Source: Acanthaster planci (taxonomy: Eukaryota; Echinodermata; Asteroidea; Valvatida; Acanthasteridae). Taken from it: a stretch of 62,000 nucleotides of DNA. Positions 57,770-62,000 of this stretch are shown here, one piece after another. Position 1 is the stretch's first letter. Every line of letters begins with the position of its first letter. The stretch spans positions 4,267,761-4,329,760 of the forward strand of contig NW_019091362.1 of the NCBI RefSeq assembly GCF_001949145.1, written 5' to 3'. The notes under the pieces were generated by a model. The model did not search any database, had not been told where the DNA came from, and saw only the letters and a program-made list of their open reading frames with translations. The position numbers and the translations under genes are program-made.

Positions 57770-58241
57770 AATAAAACACAAATCCTTCTTAGATACACTC
57801 ATCTAAACCCCGTGTGGAAAGAACTGAGCCTAAATATTATAATATCCTTGTAGATTGTGCATGTCAACAGATACGGTATACCCAAAGATTTCTGTACAGC
57901 ATATTGACGAGCACACAAGTGTGCAAAGGTGGGTCAAGAACTACTTTTGGGGAGGCTCTTTTGGGGGGCCAATGTTTTGGGATTCCTTTTTGACCTTTTC
58001 TGGCCTTTCTAAGGGGTGAGGCTAAATTGTGGGTGATTTTGCACGCTTTAACTGTGGGAAGAAGGGAAGTGAAAAAGTCCCCCAAACTCGCCTTTCTCTC
58101 ATAATGTTTTTAATGGTCCATTGCCCCCCTACATGTATCAGCTAACGTGTGGGCAGAATGAATTCGAAATTGTGTTTTTGTCGAGTAAAATCTTTTGTTT
58201 TTATGTATTGCTTAGAACGTTGCAGTTACATAACACGGGCA

Positions 58242-58875
58242 ATTCACAAAAGTGCGCCTCCAAGAGTTTGGAACGCGTTGACCAAGCACAGTGCGTGACA
58301 TCGGTCGACCTCATGGTCGACCCTTTCCAAACGCGCATTGGGTCGACAGATTTAGCGCACTGTGGTCGAGTTCGGGCGGCCTGTTCTTGGCACGGGTTTC
58401 TTGTTCTCGCGCTCAAATGGCGGGACACGACCCAAGAACACTGTTCTTGGAACATGATCACACACCACCTCCTCGTCAGGGTTTTACAGGAACACACGGA
58501 AAAACGCGTGAAATTTTGATTTTTGAACAGCTGCAAAAAGTAGAGAGATGGCCTCCAAAGCTAGAGACAATGGGAAGTTTTGCAAAATTAACATTAATTA
58601 TTTTCCATAACACGGGAATGAATGGTCCTGCTTAAATAGAAAGAATTCAGCCCATCCAAACATTAACTCTTGAATAACGTACATGGACGCCGCCATGTTG
58701 CATGTTGCTTGCCACTAACTAACAGCAATAACCGGTTGTTTGTTCCCGGTGTTCGAGCGGCCGACCCACGAACAACCAATCGAGCTGTTCCTGAGCATAC
58801 AAGGACAAGCCGCCTGAACTCAGCCTTTGATTGGTCAACGAGTTGCAAACTCTTGGAGGCGCACTATTGTGAAGC
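58242..58875. mobile_element. non-autonomous DNA transposon with about 45-bp terminal inverted repeats
   Basis: The left end (ATTCACAAAAGTGCGCCTCC, then AAGAGTTTGGAACGCGTTGACC) is the inverse of the right end (GGTCAACGAGTTGCAAACTC, then TTGGAGGCGCACTATTGTGAA). The arms are about 45 bp with few mismatches. The interior has CGAGTTCGGGCGG-type subterminal repeats mirrored near 58755 and no transposase. Confidence 0.8.
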
Positions 58876-59224
58876 ACTCTATTGTTTCTGTTTTAATGGA
58901 ATTTGTGATTGGGCGTATTATGTATATATGTGTTCATATTTATTTTGGCCTTGAGTTTGAGTCCATCTTCAATAATTACTCTATGATTGCTTAGAGCTAC
59001 AATTATTTGTGGTTTCTCATAGTAATATGTATGTATGTTTTGTTTAAGGGCATGCCTAACACAAGTTTTGCGTTTAAGGTGTTGCCACCTCTTCTGGCAT
59101 ATACATGTCTTTTAGACTTGTCTTATTATTATTATTTCTGCCATGGGAGGAAATAAATGTGTGTGACAGAGCGGTGCAAAGTCAAACACGGCTTCACCAT
59201 CTCACATACTATTCGCCCTTCTTT

Positions 59225-59864
59225 AATAAACCTTTTCGACGTTCGCAATGCATTACGGGTTTGGATGACTAACAAGCAATGCATGCATTTTATGCACAAC
59301 CCTATGGTTCAGAAATCAATTTACAGTTTTGTACTAAATATTTTTTATGTATTTATGTATCTTCCCATCAACTCAAAGATGCGTGCGTATTATCACATTA
59401 TACCAGAGACATTTTCAAACAAAGTTTTCAATTGTTTGTAAGAAAAAGAAATCCCCCTTAATAGTCTTTTTAAGGGCACAGGTCACTCTACAGACTGAAA
59501 ATGAACGTGATTGGTCAAAGCAGGATGAATGAGCTGCAAATCGTGATTTTGATTGGACAATATTAAGTACATTAATATCCACAATCCTAGTCAAAGCTCG
59601 GTCCATGACAAAAAGTGGTGTTCTCGGGAGGGATTCTCCGAATGTTCCTTTTCAAGCTTTACACTTCGAAGTTTGTAAATATCTTCGTCCCAAATCAATA
59701 ATGAACACTGTGTCAGAAGAGGATGGCTTGAATTGGAGCATGAAATAAAATGGAAACAGATTAACGTTTTGTATGGTATACACTTCTCCCATAGGGTTGT
59801 GCATAAAATGCATTGCATGTTTGTCATCCAAATATTGTATTGCGAACGTCGAAAGGGTTTATTC
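59225..59864. mobile_element. non-autonomous DNA transposon with about 90-bp terminal inverted repeats
   Basis: The left end AATAAACCTTTTCGACGTTC, continuing through GGATGACTAACAAGCAATGC to GCACAACCCTATGG, is mirrored by the right end running from CCCATAGGGTTGTGCATAAA to GAACGTCGAAAGGGTTTATT. The arms are about 90 bp and the element about 640 bp. No coding capacity. Its neighbour at 58242 is almost the same length but unrelated in end sequence. Confidence 0.8.
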
Positions 59865-61559
59865 TCGGTTCAAGACTGAAACCATTTTTTAATATTTATT
59901 CCCACACAACGCATGATGCAGGACCATAAACTATTGATGGCGCTATTGAAAGCTATTTTGTGGATTTATCTTGCGCATTGGGCCGGGACGCGCGCGGTAA
60001 GCGCACGGAGTACCAGAAATGTTCCGGAAGAGGTATTCATGTTGGGGAGAGGGCTGAACAGTGGAGATGTCATCGGGAGTGCAATCTGCCCGGGCTTGTC
60101 AGGGTCTGGGGCTACATTCTGAGGCTTGTTTTACAAGTCTTGAGGGAATGGAGGAATGAAGTGATCGTTTTCTTAATATAAAAAAAAAAAAGGTTAAAGA
60201 AAAATCTTCCTAGGAAAGGGGGCTTGTCCCATTTGCCTCCCAGTCCGCCAATGCGTCATAAAAAGATTTATCCCGAATGATACTCGCACATCGTTCATAA
60301 ATGCATGGTTTTGGACAACTTTTATACAATTCTGTCTCGAATCAAAATAGCCTAACATCGCCGCTGCAAAATGTTATCCAATGTTCAACTGTGGACGAAT
60401 AAAAGTTCCTCCATGGTTCAACCAAATAACTCCACGCTTCATGCCATTGGGACACATTCCACGGGATTGATTGGCGTGGAAAACCGTTAAGCCCGTAAAA
60501 TAATTGCAGAGCAAAACCAGGTCACGCATGGTCGGTGACCAAAATGTCACGCGATGTGTGTTGCATACAACGTGCCTCTCTGACTGGTTCCCGGAGTGTA
60601 CTTGTGTAGCACATAATAACCCTTCCTTTCAATAGCTTGAAAATGTCCCAGAATCGGAAGCCTCACCCCTCAGAAAAGTCATAAAAGCTTACATAAACAT
60701 TTCCATATTCCCCCCCCTCCGCTCTGCAAAAACCCAGTTTTGGCTTCACCCTTGGCCAAAGCTTGCTAGTGAACATTATCATCTGCAACAAAGTGTTCCA
60801 GCGTGCACGAGTTGGTACATACCTGATATTTGTATATATTAATTTAAAATTATATTGCGGTCAGTCTTAATGTCTGAGAAACTCTCTAGAATTTGTTGCT
60901 TATCCTTATAGCCGTCTTTCCAGGAAGTTATTATTCTAGTGAATTAATCAGACCTAAAGATTTGACGGTCGTCCTTTTAGTGAACAAATTTAGATCCCTA
61001 TGTTGAGTTTTTTTTTACAGAAATTGGTTTAATGAAAAAATGCAATAAGGATACAAACATCTTCTCAAGCCAATAATTTTGTATCATTGAGTGTTATGCA
61101 TCATATTTACCTGGATACCGTTTTATGATTTTTTGTTTTACACGGACAGTAATATTAACGTTAAATTAATGTAATTTAATATTTGGTTTTGTGTGTGTTA
61201 GTTTAGCATTTGATTGTTTTTTTAAAGATATGTATTTCCTCTGAATTTGGAATTTACATACGGAACTCTCAGTCATTAACATCAGTTTGTTCATAACTTC
61301 TCCCAAAGGGAATCGCCTGATGTGGAACATGACTGTGCATGGGAAATAGAACTGTGTTTCTCAGGAAAAACTGGAAAATGTTCATCCTTACAGGATCTGG
61401 AATGATACCATTATACCAAGACACGATCAATGCCAGCCCCAAGACAATCAGTCATCGACCGTCGACGTCATAATTAGGGAAGTTAAAGTCGTTAGCTGAT
61501 CCTTTTTTATGTTCACATGTCGATGCACTTACTTGGCTCATCCACAATCTTCATATGAT

Positions 61560-61870
61560 TGTTGAGCCGGGTTATTTTGGCCCACTGTCACAACTGGAAA
61601 AATTTGGCATTCAAGTAAAGAAACTCCTTATCATTAAAATCAAATTAACAAATGGAAGAGTTTGAATTCAATCAGACAAATGGTTTTATACGGTCATTTT
61701 GAAGTTAAGGCTACATGTGCTTGAGCCCGCTTGCATTGAGCACCGCAGTGGAAAAAGAATACAGTTTGACTGACCAGTCTCGAAAAAAAATTGCGCGCTG
61801 CGCAAAAAGGGTAAGTTCGATTTTCGCAAAATTGGAGTCAAAATGACTGCAAAGAGTTACTTTACAAATT
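61560..61870 (-). repeat. dispersed repeat (ACCCGGCTCA family), copy 3, inverted
   Basis: On the minus strand it shows the order CTCTTTGCAGTCATTTTGACTCC, TTTTTTTTCGAGACTGGTCAG, GTGCTCAATGCAAGCGGGCTC and GGGCCAAAATAACCCGGCTCA, parallel to 22440-22800. Remnant of the same element. Confidence 0.55.
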
Positions 61871-62000
61871 CTTAAGAGCTCAACTCTTGAAAAAAATGCA
61901 CTGCAGTAATACCCGGAAAAATGTCAGATTGCACACTCCCCGGCTATTTTAGGGTATGCTGTATTAAGATTAGTACACATTTAGGGACCATAAGCTCAGC

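Larger units (their letters stand above)
57773..62000. other. 3' flank of gene D, repeat-rich, no supported gene
   Basis: It contains two inverted-repeat elements (58242-58875 and 59225-59864), an inverted copy of the ACCCGGCTCA repeat (61560-61870) and otherwise AT-rich single-copy-looking sequence. Open frames here (58121-58519, 58291-58635, 58670-58954) fall inside the first element and are not genes. Confidence 0.55.

Noticed and set aside
58121-58954. Several 90-130-codon frames on both strands
   Set aside because: All lie inside the inverted-repeat element 58242-58875, or overlap its ends, and mirror each other.

Overview
This is eukaryotic, animal-type DNA. Genes are split into short exons with GT-AG introns, most of the sequence is intronic or intergenic, and it is full of decayed transposons, inverted-repeat elements and long G/C homopolymers. 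I see no tRNA, rRNA, CRISPR array or prokaryotic operon. Base composition, frequent TAGGCCTA-like words and mid-sized introns suggest an invertebrate, possibly a deuterostome such as an echinoderm, hemichordate or amphioxus. That assignment is an inference, and I cannot name the species.

The core is a tandem cluster of four plus-strand genes, here called A to D, for small immunoglobulin-superfamily receptors. The shared plan is one signal-peptide exon, one V-like Ig exon (Ig1), one divergent second Ig exon (Ig2), a short stalk exon, a transmembrane exon and a short cytoplasmic exon. All extracellular exon junctions are phase 1, and every TM exon goes from phase 1 to phase 2. Gene A (only its 3' part, 475-1477, perhaps to 10000) enters from the left edge. 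Gene B (10355-23263) is complete. Gene C (coding 38713-42273, with a possible promoter and noncoding exon at 35595-35728) and gene D (coding 52439-57372 or 57610) are complete at the level of exon prediction.

The most unusual point is that A and B each carry, after the stalk exon, a terminal exon of exactly 191 bp. It encodes a 63-residue charged, probably helical tail that is 45/63 identical between the two copies, and no TM exon lies before it. In gene B a TM exon and a candidate cytoplasmic exon lie 3.5 to 5 kb further downstream in compatible phase. The locus is therefore arranged as if one pre-mRNA could end as a secreted form (stalk to tail) or a membrane form (stalk to TM to cytoplasmic), formally like vertebrate IgM. 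C and D lack the tail exon and appear to encode membrane forms only. Ig2 of C and D has lost the canonical F-strand cysteine and has one eight residues earlier. Ig1 also shows relocated cysteines.

Between and inside the genes are several inverted-repeat elements (16826-16956, 47764-49095, 56272-56488, 58242-58875, 59225-59864), a broken non-LTR retrotransposon (about 37210-38470), a TGACTTG-rich tandem array inside gene C, and several dispersed repeat families. Perfect kappaB-type decamers occur at 5930, 35090, 35595 and 46643. One of them is next to a TATA box and possible first exon of gene C, which fits an immune role but does not prove it. All functions are inferred from structure. No search could be run, and exon ends rest on splice consensus, reading phase and comparison between paralogues.
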